DNA of 64,000 nucleotides, from assembly GCA_002492465.1 (NCBI GenBank), contig DKYT01000044.1:1-64000 (forward strand). Direction: 5' to 3'. The translations under genes and the position numbers were made by a program. The notes beneath the pieces are model-generated. The model was not told the DNA's origin. It made no database searches and saw only the letters and a list, made by a program, of their open reading frames with translations. Origin of the DNA: Lachnospiraceae bacterium UBA7093 (GTDB lineage Bacteria > Bacillota > Clostridia > Lachnospirales > Lachnospiraceae). This document shows, in pieces, positions 40,709-49,283 of the stretch; positions within the stretch are counted from its first letter, which is position 1, and each line of letters starts with the position of its first letter.

Positions 40709-41839
40709 ATTTAACATAAGGATGTCTGGCATCCGTTGTTTCATAAATACCGGTTTACAGCTGTTCATGGTTGCCTGCACAAAATTTTCCGGTCCATGCC
40801 CCGTTGTTTTATGGCAGCGAATCCGACGATCTTCCACCATAATAAAGCCCGGACAGTTGAACTGATCCTCCGTAGTGACCACGCCGCCCTCCAAACCTGC
40901 GGCGGCTGTTATGATCTTAAAGGTAGATCCAGGCTCATAGGTATCGCTGATGCAGCCGTTGCGCCACATAGCATTTAATAGCTCCTGTTTTTTTTCTTCT
41001 GTAACCCCCTCGTTCCCTTCCGGAAGTGTATAGGGATCATTCAAATTAAACTCCGGCACATCCACCATCGCCATGATTTCCCCGTTTTGAGGGTTCATCA
41101 CCAGGATAGACACTCTTTCCGCCTCTTTCGTTTCCATTACCTGCTTTGCAAGCTGCGTCGCATAGCTTTGGATGTTCATATCCAGGCTGGTATACAGATC
41201 GTTGCCCGGGACAGGTTCTATCCGCTCTTCTCCCGCCGCATCCAGCTCCACTCCCCTGGCATCGGTTACGGTAAGGATCATGCCGTCCTTTCCCCTTAAA
41301 TATTCTTCGTACTTTACTTCCAATCCGATAATTCCCTGATTGTCCCCGCCGGTAAACCCAAGCACCTTGGAAGCAAGAGAATCATAGGGATAATATCGTT
41401 TATAATCTTCGTCTACCTTGACGCCCTCCAGATTGTATGCCCGGATAGCGTCTCCCTTTTCCTTATCCACATTGCTTTTGATCTTCTCTATAGAGGAATA
41501 TTTTTCCACCCTTTTTTGCACATATTCCTCTGACAGATCCAGTTCTTTACTCAGAACCTGAACGATTTTATCCGGATCCTTAATCTGATTATGGATCACA
41601 GAAATCGTACATACTGTCTTATTATCAGCAATTACCGTACCGTTGGCGTCCAAAATTCTTCCTCTTGCCGCCTTAATGCTTCTCTCCCTTTCGTGCAGCT
41701 CCTTTGCCTTTTCCGTATAATAATCCGACTGAAAGACCATGAGATACACCAGCCGCCCCCCAAGCACCAGGAAGATTCCAAGACAGACAAAAAATATGGT
41801 GACAATCTTCTTCCTGTTATAGGTTTTATTCTTCAGCAT
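40706..41839 (-). CDS. spoVD: SpoVD-like PBP, 5' part (interrupted gene)
   Basis: 377 residues. A short cytosolic tail and one transmembrane helix (IVTIFFVCLGIFLVLGGRLVYLMVF), the PBP dimerisation domain (RGRILDANGTVIADN...) and the first part of the transpeptidase domain with active-site Ser305 in EPGSTFK (SxxK). At residues 360-362 the SxN motif reads SCK, because the element begins inside that codon. The last 12 residues (MKQRMPDILMLN) are element-encoded. Without the C-terminal third the protein has no KTG-type motif and cannot be a working transpeptidase. SpoVD builds spore cortex peptidoglycan in Bacillus. It is second of two tandem class B PBPs, after pbpB. ATG at 41839, GAGG upstream. 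Confidence 0.85.
   Translation of the reverse strand: MLKNKTYNRKKIVTIFFVCLGIFLVLGGRLVYLMVFQSDYYTEKAKELHERERSIKAARGRILDANGTVIADNKTVCTISVIHNQIKDPDKIVQVLSKELDLSEEYVQKRVEKYSSIEKIKSNVDKEKGDAIRAYNLEGVKVDEDYKRYYPYDSLASKVLGFTGGDNQGIIGLEVKYEEYLRGKDGMILTVTDARGVELDAAGEERIEPVPGNDLYTSLDMNIQSYATQLAKQVMETKEAERVSILVMNPQNGEIMAMVDVPEFNLNDPYTLPEGNEGVTEEKKQELLNAMWRNGCISDTYEPGSTFKIITAAAGLEGGVVTTEDQFNCPGFIMVEDRRIRCHKTTGHGPENFVQATMNSCKPVFMKQRMPDILMLN
40738..40760. repeat. Attachment site at the right end of the spoVD element
   Basis: 40743-40760 (ATAAATACCGG-T-TTACAG) repeats 35828-35845 with one mismatch. The arm GTTTCATAAATACC (40738-40751) is the exact inverse of the left arm. By symmetry the crossover pair would be 40755-40756. 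Confidence 0.75.
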
Positions 41840-41923
41840 AGAAACCTCATAGAAAAGATATTATTATCATTCTATTATCTGCTCCTGCCGATTATGCTTC
41901 AAATCCCCCTGGCTCCATTGGGT

Positions 41924-44203
41924 CTACGCTTCCGGGGAAGGAACACCTTCAGGAGTGCCTGAAGGTGAGACACTTTCTTCCGGCTGCGGCTCGGTGCTGA
42001 TGCCCAGATCATAGCTGCCTCCAAGCACATGTCCTGTTTCCGGATCCACATATTCCCCTGTATTGGGATCCTTGGCATAACCGGTGGCCGGATCTATGGG
42101 GAAGGTTTTCCAGATCTCATTCCGGGGCGTCTCCTCACCTGCCTCAGGCGCGCCTGTGTCAGGCGTTTCCGCGGGTGTACCTTCACCGGAGCCGCCCTCC
42201 GCGCCTTCACCTTCAGGGTTTTCACCCTCCGCGCCTTCTTCCGGCTCCTGGGGCTCAGGCGGCGTCATAATCTCAATCTGCAGCGCTTCAAGCTCCTCCC
42301 GCTCCTTATCGGACAGCTCTTCCGTCATATAAATTCCTTTATAAGGCAACACCTCTGTGAGTATATTACGCACAATCCTGGTAGCAAACTTTGCGTCGTC
42401 CATAATGTAACCTGGTACATTTGGTCTGTCCACTACCACATAAATGGCAATTTGCGGATTGTCTACGGGCGCATAACCCATAAAGGATACTACATATTCA
42501 TTGTTACCACGGGGAAGGGTTTCCGCCGTTCCCGTCTTGCCGCCGATCATATAGCCTGCCGGTCTTGCCGTATGTCCGGTTCCGTTCTCCCCGGATACCA
42601 CCAGATTACACATCTCCCGAACCTTGTCGGAGGTGCTTTCAGAAATCGTCTGCTTCAAAATGCGAGGTTCAATATTCTGCACTGTCGCGCCGGAAGGGCT
42701 GACGATCTTGCTTACCATATGAGGCTCATAGTAATAGCCGCCATTGATCAAAGAGCAAAATCCTGTAATCATCTGGATCATGGTGGCATTGTAGCCCTGT
42801 CCGAAGCTGTTGGTGGCAAGATCCGTAATTCTCATGTTATTTTCATTGTAAACTACCGTTGCGGTTCTTGCTTCCCCTGCAAGATCGATATTGGTCTTTA
42901 ACCCTAAATTAAAAATATGTTGAAATTTTGTAAAAGTAGAGACGCCTGTCTGCATTGCCACATACATCATATTTACATTGCAGGAACGTTCTATCCCCTC
43001 CGAAACCGACAGATAACCGTCTCCATACTTGTTATGGCATTTAATATCATGCTCCCCTACATGGAGCTTTCCTTCGCAGTTATATTTTTCTTCCCCGGTA
43101 ATGCTGCCACTTTCAATGCCCGCCGCCACCGTAAAAGGCTTCGACACAGATCCTGGTTCATAAGTATCGTTGATACAGAAATTTTTCCACAGAGCGTTCA
43201 AATGACGGTAGAAAACATCGTTGTCCTCGCTGATGGAATTTATATTTTCCGAATTAATGTATTCTCCCGTTCTCTTGTTTTCCTCATCCAGAATCGGCAT
43301 ACCGATCAGCGCATCGGTATTTCTGGGATCATTTAAGTTATAAGCAGGATAGCTTGCCATGGCAAGAATATTCCCACTGTTTACATCCATTATGATACAT
43401 CCGGTATTTAAGGATCCGTTTCCCTCATGGGCATTATCCTTGTACTCTTCATCAAACTTTTTCAGATATTTCTCTACGATGCTCTGGATGTTTACGTCTA
43501 TGGTGCTGACCAGACTGTTGCCGTCCTCTGCGGGAATGGTGGTGCGTTCCAGATTAGAATCATCGTTTAAATAGCCGTACTCTCTTCCCGGCGTCCCGGA
43601 CAGTATATCGTTATAATATTCCTCCAGTCCGAAGGAACCGATATTATCATTGGTGGTAAAGCCGATAGCGTCGCTGGCAAGGGTGTTACCGGGGTAAACT
43701 CTCTTATACTCCGGTTCAAACCAGATTCCCTTGATCAGAGAATCCTCCTGATTCTGCAATTCCAGAAAGCCCTCGATCTGCTCATACTCCAGCCGCTTTG
43801 CTATGACTCTGTAACGGGAAGACTCCTTGTTCGCTTCTATATAGGTACGCACTTCTCCTGTATCGATCCCAAGTTCGCTGCGCAGAGCGTTTAGGGTAGG
43901 CTCCAAATACTCTTCCTTTTCCGTAACCGCCACCGCATCCACGATCACATTGTAAACCTTTTCGCTTGCCGCCAGAATGCTTCCGTTGGAATCATAAATC
44001 GTCCCCCGCTTGGCGGGAAGGGTCGTGCTGTCATACCTCTGCTGAGAGAGCACCTGCTTTTTATATTTTTCCCCATTGTCTCTTGTGATGGTAATCAATC
44101 GATAAGATAACCCCACAAAAGCCAGCAGTACTATAAAAAACAGTACTACCAGCTTCTTTTGCATTTTAGTCGTAAACTTACTATACTTTTTCTTACTATC
44201 CAA
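41924..44203 (-). CDS. pbpB: Class B penicillin-binding protein PbpB/FtsI
   Basis: 759 residues from a TTG at 44203 (AGGTG upstream). One transmembrane helix near residue 17, dimerisation domain (PAKRGTIYDSNGSILAAS), transpeptidase with SVSK (EPGSVSKPF), SCN (GIERSCNVNM) and KTG (GGKTGTAETLPRG) motifs all intact. A C-terminal extension of about 120 residues is rich in Glu, Gly and Pro (EPEEGAEGENPEGEGAEGG) with repeated DPxTGxxxDPxTG-like segments. This is the division-specific transpeptidase that works with FtsW. It lies directly after ftsL. Its intactness means the interrupted neighbour is not needed for vegetative division. Confidence 0.92.
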   Translation of the reverse strand: MDSKKKYSKFTTKMQKKLVVLFFIVLLAFVGLSYRLITITRDNGEKYKKQVLSQQRYDSTTLPAKRGTIYDSNGSILAASEKVYNVIVDAVAVTEKEEYLEPTLNALRSELGIDTGEVRTYIEANKESSRYRVIAKRLEYEQIEGFLELQNQEDSLIKGIWFEPEYKRVYPGNTLASDAIGFTTNDNIGSFGLEEYYNDILSGTPGREYGYLNDDSNLERTTIPAEDGNSLVSTIDVNIQSIVEKYLKKFDEEYKDNAHEGNGSLNTGCIIMDVNSGNILAMASYPAYNLNDPRNTDALIGMPILDEENKRTGEYINSENINSISEDNDVFYRHLNALWKNFCINDTYEPGSVSKPFTVAAGIESGSITGEEKYNCEGKLHVGEHDIKCHNKYGDGYLSVSEGIERSCNVNMMYVAMQTGVSTFTKFQHIFNLGLKTNIDLAGEARTATVVYNENNMRITDLATNSFGQGYNATMIQMITGFCSLINGGYYYEPHMVSKIVSPSGATVQNIEPRILKQTISESTSDKVREMCNLVVSGENGTGHTARPAGYMIGGKTGTAETLPRGNNEYVVSFMGYAPVDNPQIAIYVVVDRPNVPGYIMDDAKFATRIVRNILTEVLPYKGIYMTEELSDKEREELEALQIEIMTPPEPQEPEEGAEGENPEGEGAEGGSGEGTPAETPDTGAPEAGEETPRNEIWKTFPIDPATGYAKDPNTGEYVDPETGHVLGGSYDLGISTEPQPEESVSPSGTPEGVPSPEA

Positions 44204-44216
44204 AATTACACCTGCC

Positions 44217-44693
44217 CTAATCTGGAATATCGCCTGTTTGTCTTACGTAATCGCTGCCCTCTCCATTAAAGGTGATGATCTGCCCTTCTTTGGCATAGGT
44301 CATACCAAGCTCCTGGATTGCCACTCTCTTTACCTCTTCCAGATTAATATCACTCGTTATTCTACTATAATTTTCATCATTATCAAGCTTCAGCTCATTC
44401 AGCTGGCTTTCCAGTGCTGCAATATGCTTAATGCTATTCGTAATATCCGCCTGCAACCCCAGATATCTTGTCAAAATAAAGGCGGCGGCAACCATGGCAA
44501 GCGCCATGGACAGCACTGAACCAATGCTCATATGCTTTGCCTTTTCCCGGTTTTTGCGAACTCTGGTATTTACTTTTCTTAAAGGTACTTCTTTGACTGC
44601 GGGCACTGCCTGCAGTCTTCTGGCAGTATTTCCCTGCACATAGATCTGATTCCTATATGCAGTTCTTCTTCTCTCTCTCTCATTCACCGCCAT
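44217..44693 (-). CDS. ftsL: FtsL-like division protein
   Basis: About 158 residues: a basic cytosolic region, one transmembrane helix (SIGSVLSMALAMVAAAFILTRYLGL), then a coiled coil (ITNSIKHIAALESQLNELKLDNDENY) and a short tail with INLEEVKRVAIQELGM. This is the FtsL/DivIC layout. Position between rsmH and pbpB supports FtsL. It forms a complex with FtsQ/DivIB and DivIC at the septum. The ATG at 44693 has GGGG 9 nt upstream; a GTG 15 nt earlier is less likely. Confidence 0.85.
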   Translation of the reverse strand: MAVNERERRRTAYRNQIYVQGNTARRLQAVPAVKEVPLRKVNTRVRKNREKAKHMSIGSVLSMALAMVAAAFILTRYLGLQADITNSIKHIAALESQLNELKLDNDENYSRITSDINLEEVKRVAIQELGMTYAKEGQIITFNGEGSDYVRQTGDIPD

Positions 44694-44719
44694 TTCTGTT
44701 TTCCCCACTCTCCTGCATT

Positions 44720-45661
44720 TTAAAATGCTGCTTTTTCAAAAATTCTCAGTTTTGCGCTTTTGGATCTGCTATTGTTCTCCAGTTCTTCCTTTCCCGGCAG
44801 AATCGGTTTGCCGGTGATCACCTTCCCCTTGCTTACCTTTCCGCACACACACACCGGAAATCCCGGCGGGCATGTGCAGGGGTTTGCCGCCTGCCTGAAA
44901 GCCGTTTTCACAATTCTGTCCTCCAGAGAATGGAAGGTAATGATACAAAGCCTTCCGCCTGGATTCAACAGATCGATCAATTCCCCTAAGGAATCCTTTA
45001 ACACCTCAAGCTCTCTGTTGCATTCAATTCTGATCGCCTGGAAGGTACGCTTGGAGGGATGCCCTCCTTCCGCCCTCATCTTCGCCGGAATTGCCGCCTT
45101 AATAATTTCATTTAGCTCCCCTGTGGTTTCTATAGGCTTCTTCTGCCTGGCGAGAACAATATGTTTGGCAATATTCTTGGCGAATTTGTCTTCCCCATAA
45201 TCCCGTATGATGCGAAACAGTTCCATTTCATCGTATTCATTTACAATTTCTTTCGCCGAAAGACTTTGACGCATGTCCATCCGCATATCCAGAGGTGTGT
45301 CAAATCGATAGGAAAAGCCTCTTTCCCGGGTATCCAGCTGATAGGAGGATACGCCCAGATCCAGGACCATTCCGTCTATTCCGGTAATTCCCATATCCGA
45401 AAGAACTGCTCTGGTATTACAGTAGTTGCTTCTGACCACTGAAATCCGCTTTCCAAATTCCGAAAGCCGTCCGCCTGCCGCTTCAATCGCCGCTTCATCC
45501 TGGTCGATTCCGATTAACCGTCCGCCCTCGCCAAGTCTTTTGGCTATTTCCAGGGAGTGTCCGCCGCCGCCCAGGGTACCGTCCACATAGATGCCATCCG
45601 GCTTTATGTTAAGTCCTTCTATTGTCTCCTCAAGCAATACGGATGTGTGCTTAAACGCCAT
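44720..45661 (-). CDS. rsmH: 16S rRNA (cytosine-1402-N4)-methyltransferase RsmH
   Basis: 313 residues, full length. [13 protein letters not shown] at the start, SAM-binding [29 protein letters not shown] and the C-terminal HSLEDRIVK with NPRSKSAK-like [10 protein letters not shown]. It methylates C1402 in the ribosomal P site. AAGGAG lies 6 nt before the ATG at 45661. It follows mraZ by 13 nt, as in almost all dcw clusters. Confidence 0.96.
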   Translation of the reverse strand: MAFKHTSVLLEETIEGLNIKPDGIYVDGTLGGGGHSLEIAKRLGEGGRLIGIDQDEAAIEAAGGRLSEFGKRISVVRSNYCNTRAVLSDMGITGIDGMVLDLGVSSYQLDTRERGFSYRFDTPLDMRMDMRQSLSAKEIVNEYDEMELFRIIRDYGEDKFAKNIAKHIVLARQKKPIETTGELNEIIKAAIPAKMRAEGGHPSKRTFQAIRIECNRELEVLKDSLGELIDLLNPGGRLCIITFHSLEDRIVKTAFRQAANPCTCPPGFPVCVCGKVSKGKVITGKPILPGKEELENNSRSKSAKLRIFEKAAF

Positions 45662-45674
45662 TGCTGCTCCTTAC

Positions 45675-46106
45675 TTAAATACCGATTCCCAGCTCTATCA
45701 TATGTTTGGAGATCTCCTCCATATCCTGATAGGTAACAGTGCCTTCCCATCTTTCCTTACTCCAGATCTCCACCCGGCTTCCAACGCCTACAAGCACTGC
45801 ATCCTTGGTAATCCCGGCAAATTCCCGAAGCACAGCCGGCAAAAGAATTCTTCCCTGCTTGTCCACTTCCAGGCTTGCCGCTCCCGCCAGGAAGAAACGT
45901 GTAAATTGTCTTGCTTCTTTATCAATCATTGGTAAACCATGTAATTTTTCTTCAAACGCCTGCCACTCGGGATTGTCAAACACAAACAGGCAGCCGTCCA
46001 TTCCCTTTGTGACTACAAATTCATCGCCCAGTACTTCGCGGAACTTGGAAGGAATGATCAGCCTGCCCTTGGCATCTATTGTATGGTTGTATTCACCCAT
46101 AAACAT
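45675..46106 (-). CDS. mraZ: Transcriptional regulator MraZ
   Basis: 143 residues from the ATG at 46106 (MFMGEYNHTIDAKGRLIIPS). Two AbrB-like SpoVT/MraZ domains, the first with DAKGRLIIPSKFRE and the second with DKQGRILLPAVLRE; the DxxGR motifs carry the DNA-contacting arginines. MraZ forms rings and binds tandem direct repeats ahead of its own gene to control the dcw operon; such repeats are present at 46209-46260. It is first in the cluster. Confidence 0.95.
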   Translation of the reverse strand: MFMGEYNHTIDAKGRLIIPSKFREVLGDEFVVTKGMDGCLFVFDNPEWQAFEEKLHGLPMIDKEARQFTRFFLAGAASLEVDKQGRILLPAVLREFAGITKDAVLVGVGSRVEIWSKERWEGTVTYQDMEEISKHMIELGIGI

Positions 46107-46208
46107 ATGCACTCACCCGTTCCAGGCATCCGCCGTCATAAAACTATGCGGATGGCTTGCTCCTGCCTTTGCTCTTAAAGCGGTCTGCCACGGAAAGGAT
46201 GGGATTCT

Positions 46209-46260
46209 ACCACTTTTACCCACTTATATAACACTATCTACCACTTTCCACCACTTTTAG
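46209..46260 (-). promoter_or_regulatory. MraZ operator: direct repeats with 10-bp period
   Basis: On the minus strand AAAGTGG-type units recur with a 10-bp period: AAAGTGG, AAAGTGG, a degenerate ATAGTGT, ATAAGTGG and AAAAGTGG. A TATATA-like -10 lies within the array. MraZ boxes in other bacteria are likewise G-rich direct repeats with a 10-bp period upstream of mraZ, so this is the dcw autoregulatory site. Confidence 0.75.
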
Positions 46261-46294
46261 GTACATTCTACCGCAATTATGGGGGGAGCGCAAG

Positions 46295-46331
46295 TAAAAA
46301 AATGCGCCCTGCAGATGCCTGCAAGGCGCAT
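46295..46331 (-). terminator. Second terminator ahead of mraZ
   Basis: ATGCGCC (46302-46308) and GGCGCAT (46325-46331), with inner TGCAG/CTGCA pairing, form a long stem followed on the minus strand by TTTTTTT. It insulates the dcw promoter from the ychF-lgt unit. Confidence 0.7.
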
Positions 46332-46349
46332 AAATACTGGTTTTTTGTC

Positions 46350-46410
46350 CAAAATACAAAAACCATCCCATATCTAGTGCCATGGTTCCAAATCGTCACT
46401 AAATATGGGA
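46350..46410 (-). terminator. Terminator of the ychF-lgt unit
   Basis: CCCATAT-TAGTG (46367-46379) pairs with CACTA-ATATGGG (46397-46409), followed on the minus strand by ATGGTTTTTG. It starts 10 bp after the lgt stop. Confidence 0.65.
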
Positions 46411-46419
46411 TTTATTTTC

Positions 46420-47295
46420 TTAAAAATCTATTGTATTTTTATTGTATTTTTTTAGTTTTCTCCTGACAATCAAATCCCATGCCACAGAACCTACAAATAA
46501 AATAATTGCAAGCACCTGGGAAACCGGCACCTGGGTTCCCGGAAGGAAAAGCTGATCTGTTCTGATCCCCTCGATCCAGGCTCTTCCCAGCCCATAGCCT
46601 CCCAGATACAAAAGGGCGATCTCTCCTTCAAATTTTTTGTGCTTCCAATAGACGAGCAACAAGACAAATATCATCAGATTCCACAGGCTCTCATAAAGGA
46701 ATGTGGGATGAACCTGAATGTAATTCACACCCTCCGCGATATGCGCAGCAATGGATTCGGAAATATCGCTGCTTCTCACCGCCTCAACAGGCAGCCGCAT
46801 CGCCAGCAGATTGTCCGTATACTCTCCAAACACTTCCCGGTTGGTAAAATTGCCCCACCTGCCTACTGCCTGTCCCAGAATCAATCCTACCACGCCCGTA
46901 TCCGCCATTCTGAAAGCATTCTGCTTTTTGATTTTGGCATAGATAAACAAGGTGGTAAACGCCGCAATCACACCGCCGTAAATAGCAAGACCGCCCTGCC
47001 TGATATTAAAAACGGCAAGCAGATTATCCTTATACTGATCCCATGCAAAAATCACGTAATAGATTCTTGCGCCTATGATGGAAAAAATCACCGCATAAAG
47101 GGCAAAATCCCAATATAAATCCGGATCCTGCCCGGTCGCCTTCGCTACCCTTGCCGCCGCCAGAATCCCCAGTAAAACGCCGATTCCGATAATCACCCCG
47201 TACAGGGCGATCTCAAAGCCAAAAATAGTAAAGCTTTTCGGCACGTTGTGCAGATAAATCCCCAAATTAGGGAAATCAATATCCATTAAATCCAT
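46420..47295 (-). CDS. lgt: Prolipoprotein diacylglyceryl transferase Lgt
   Basis: 291 residues with seven transmembrane helices. The family signature GRWGNFTNREVFG and the RQGGLAIYGGVIAA segment (conserved HGG/YGG region) are present. It transfers diacylglycerol from phosphatidylglycerol to the lipobox Cys of prolipoproteins, the first step needed for the lipoproteins seen elsewhere in this window. The ATG at 47295 has GAGGTTAGG upstream; an in-frame ATG three codons later is possible. It follows ychF by 16 nt. Confidence 0.94.
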   Translation of the reverse strand: MDLMDIDFPNLGIYLHNVPKSFTIFGFEIALYGVIIGIGVLLGILAAARVAKATGQDPDLYWDFALYAVIFSIIGARIYYVIFAWDQYKDNLLAVFNIRQGGLAIYGGVIAAFTTLFIYAKIKKQNAFRMADTGVVGLILGQAVGRWGNFTNREVFGEYTDNLLAMRLPVEAVRSSDISESIAAHIAEGVNYIQVHPTFLYESLWNLMIFVLLLVYWKHKKFEGEIALLYLGGYGLGRAWIEGIRTDQLFLPGTQVPVSQVLAIILFVGSVAWDLIVRRKLKKYNKNTIDF

Positions 47296-47311
47296 TTCCT
47301 AACCTCTCATG

Positions 47312-48409
47312 TCAGACATTAAACCTAAATAAGATCACGTCTCCATCCTTTACTACATACTCTTTTCCTTCCATACCTACCAGACCCTTTTCTCTTGCCG
47401 CCGCCAGGGAACCCTGCTCCAGCAGATCCTTATAGTTTACCACCTCAGCCTTGATAAACCCTCTTTCAAAGTCCGTATGTATTTTTCCTGCCGCCTGGGG
47501 GGCTTTGGTTCCCAATTTAATAGTCCATGCCCTGGTCTCGTCCTCTCCTGCTGTCAAAAAGCTGTGCAGTCCAAGCAAACGATAGCTCGCCTTGATCAGC
47601 TTCTCAAGTCCCGACTCCTTCAGTCCCAGATCCTCCAGAAACATTGCCTTTTCTTCCTCGTCCAGCTCGGAAATCTCCTGCTCGATCTGGGCGCAGATCA
47701 CGAACACCTCGCTGCCATTTTCCGCCGCAAAGCGCCTTACCGCCTGTACCCCCTGGTTCCCAGCACCATCATCTGTGAGATCGTTTTCGCCTACGTTTGC
47801 CGCAAAAATAACGGGCTTGTAGGTCAAAAGATTATAGGAATTCAAAAGGGCAAGCTCGTCCTCATCTTCCGTCACATAGCTTCTTGCCAGCTTTCCCTCT
47901 TCCAGGTGCGCCTTCAACGCCTCTAAAAGCGCCGCTTCCTTGGCAAGGGATTTATCCATCCTTGCCGCCTTTCCCGTTTTGGCAATTCTTCTCTCCAGAA
48001 TCTCAATATCGGAAAAGATCAACTCCAGATTAATGGTTTCAATGTCCCGAAGGGGGTCTACGGTTCCGTCCACATGAATCACATTGGAATCTTCAAAACA
48101 GCGCACCACGTGCACCACTGCATCCACTTCCCGGATGTTGCTCAAAAACTGATTGCCAAGCCCTTCTCCCTTGGATGCGCCCTTTACCAGCCCTGCAATA
48201 TCCACAAACTCAATTACCGCCGGCGTCACCTTTTTAGAGTGGTACATATCCCCTAAAAGCTTTAACCGCTCGTCGGGAACCGCCACCACGCCCACGTTGG
48301 GGTCGATGGTGCAGAAAGGATAATTGGCGGATTCCGCCCCTGCCTTGGTCAGTGAATTAAATAAAGTGCTTTTCCCTACGTTGGGCAAGCCTACGATGCC
48401 TAGTTTCAT
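47312..48409 (-). CDS. ychF: Redox-regulated ATPase YchF (OBG family)
   Basis: 365 residues, the standard length. G1 GLPNVGKSTLFN, the FVDIAGLVKGAS-G-GLGNQFL switch II region, and ANVGEND in place of the usual NKxD, which explains the ATP preference of this OBG subfamily. A C-terminal TGS-like domain has FLTAGEDETRAWTIKLGTKAPQAAGKIHTDFERGFI. It is ribosome- and stress-associated. The ATG at 48409 has AAAGGAG upstream. Confidence 0.95.
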   Translation of the reverse strand: MKLGIVGLPNVGKSTLFNSLTKAGAESANYPFCTIDPNVGVVAVPDERLKLLGDMYHSKKVTPAVIEFVDIAGLVKGASKGEGLGNQFLSNIREVDAVVHVVRCFEDSNVIHVDGTVDPLRDIETINLELIFSDIEILERRIAKTGKAARMDKSLAKEAALLEALKAHLEEGKLARSYVTEDEDELALLNSYNLLTYKPVIFAANVGENDLTDDGAGNQGVQAVRRFAAENGSEVFVICAQIEQEISELDEEEKAMFLEDLGLKESGLEKLIKASYRLLGLHSFLTAGEDETRAWTIKLGTKAPQAAGKIHTDFERGFIKAEVVNYKDLLEQGSLAAAREKGLVGMEGKEYVVKDGDVILFRFNV

Positions 48410-48502
48410 TTTTATATCTCCTTTATCTCAAAATCCCTAATTTCTTAGGTTTTAGCGTTGTTGCCAGTGTTCAACTACGCCAATCACTTAGCTATACTAC
48501 AT

Positions 48503-49075
48503 TCAACATTTTTCGATTTTCTCGACTTCTTTTTTCTTCTCATCTTCTGTCACATGGACATACAGATTCATTGTGATGTTAATGCTGAAATGTCCAAGAA
48601 ACATTTATAATGTCTTAGGGCGCATACCCGCTTCAATACAGCGTGTCGCATAGGTATGTCCCAGGGTGTGCATTGAAAACCGCTTAATCCCCGCTTTGTC
48701 AGCCAACTTAAATAAAGTAGTGTCATAGGCTGAATTTTTAGTTGGCTCTCCCTTCCGGCACAAAAATACGCAGTCAGCAAAATCTTTGCTTACTATTTTC
48801 AAAGCTTTTACCTTTTCTTTCTGCGCCAATAAAATCCTTCTGCATTCCTGCGTTATAGGAATATCTCTGTATCCGCTTTTACTTTTAGAGGGTCCGATCC
48901 GCCACTCTCCTGTTGAATGACGGTACCCCATACTTCTTGTTATATGGATAACTCCTTCCTCAAAATCAATATCGCTCCAACGAAGCCCTATCATTTCTCC
49001 CATCCTAAGCCCTGTCTGCACTCCTGCAATTTATGAAATAATTTCTAGTTTCTTTCCTTTTAAGTCTTTTCCCAT
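48503..49075 (-). pseudogene. Decayed Tn916-type tyrosine integrase
   Basis: An N-terminal stub from the ATG at 49075 (AAAGGAG upstream), MGKDLKGKKLEIIS, ends in a stop. It looks like the start of Tn916-family integrases (MGKDLKGKEL). Most of the N-terminal and core-binding domains are then missing, and the catalytic domain resumes at about 49020 with TGLRMGEMIGLRWSDIDF. The HxxR motif is mutated (HTLGHTY instead of HTLRHTY), and a TAA at about 48620 interrupts before MFLGHFSINITMNLYVHVT, which would hold the catalytic Tyr region. At least one deletion and two point lesions make it inactive. It marks an old integration at this locus, next to ychF. Confidence 0.7.
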
Positions 49076-49283
49076 AGTAAAAACTCCTTTCAAAAAAGAG
49101 CCTTAACACCAAGTGCTCGGCAAGCTGAGCATTGTCAGTATAGCATATCAAGACTCAAAAGTAAATTGTTAGCCGTTCTTTCTACACAATGGATATACCC
49201 TATAAACGCTCTCCATAAAATTGCAAAGCTCTATTTTTATCATACATAGAGCGTTTTCTTTCTGTAAGATTCATTTTACGAAG

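Larger units (their letters stand above)
35841..40756. mobile_element. Serine-recombinase element interrupting spoVD
   Basis: A 4,915-bp unit bounded by 18-bp near-identical direct repeats. It contains a large serine recombinase and a 42-residue protein on the minus strand, an ABC importer (three genes) on the plus strand, and a terminator near its right end. No phage structural genes, replication genes or other mobility genes were seen. Joining the flanks at the repeat gives a continuous 1,725-bp spoVD-like frame with no stop or frameshift. The dyad of the joined element ends (14-bp arms around TGTAAACC) is the expected form of a large-serine-recombinase attP. It resembles skin-type intervening elements of sporulation genes by layout. 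Regulated excision is inferred, not shown. Confidence 0.8.

Noticed and set aside
42029..42901. Plus-strand frame of 290 codons opposite pbpB
   Set aside because: Antisense shadow of a PBP gene with all catalytic motifs; no domain recognised.
48410..48502. tRNA or attachment site next to the decayed integrase
   Set aside because: No cloverleaf or flanking direct repeat could be found by eye in this AT-rich stretch.
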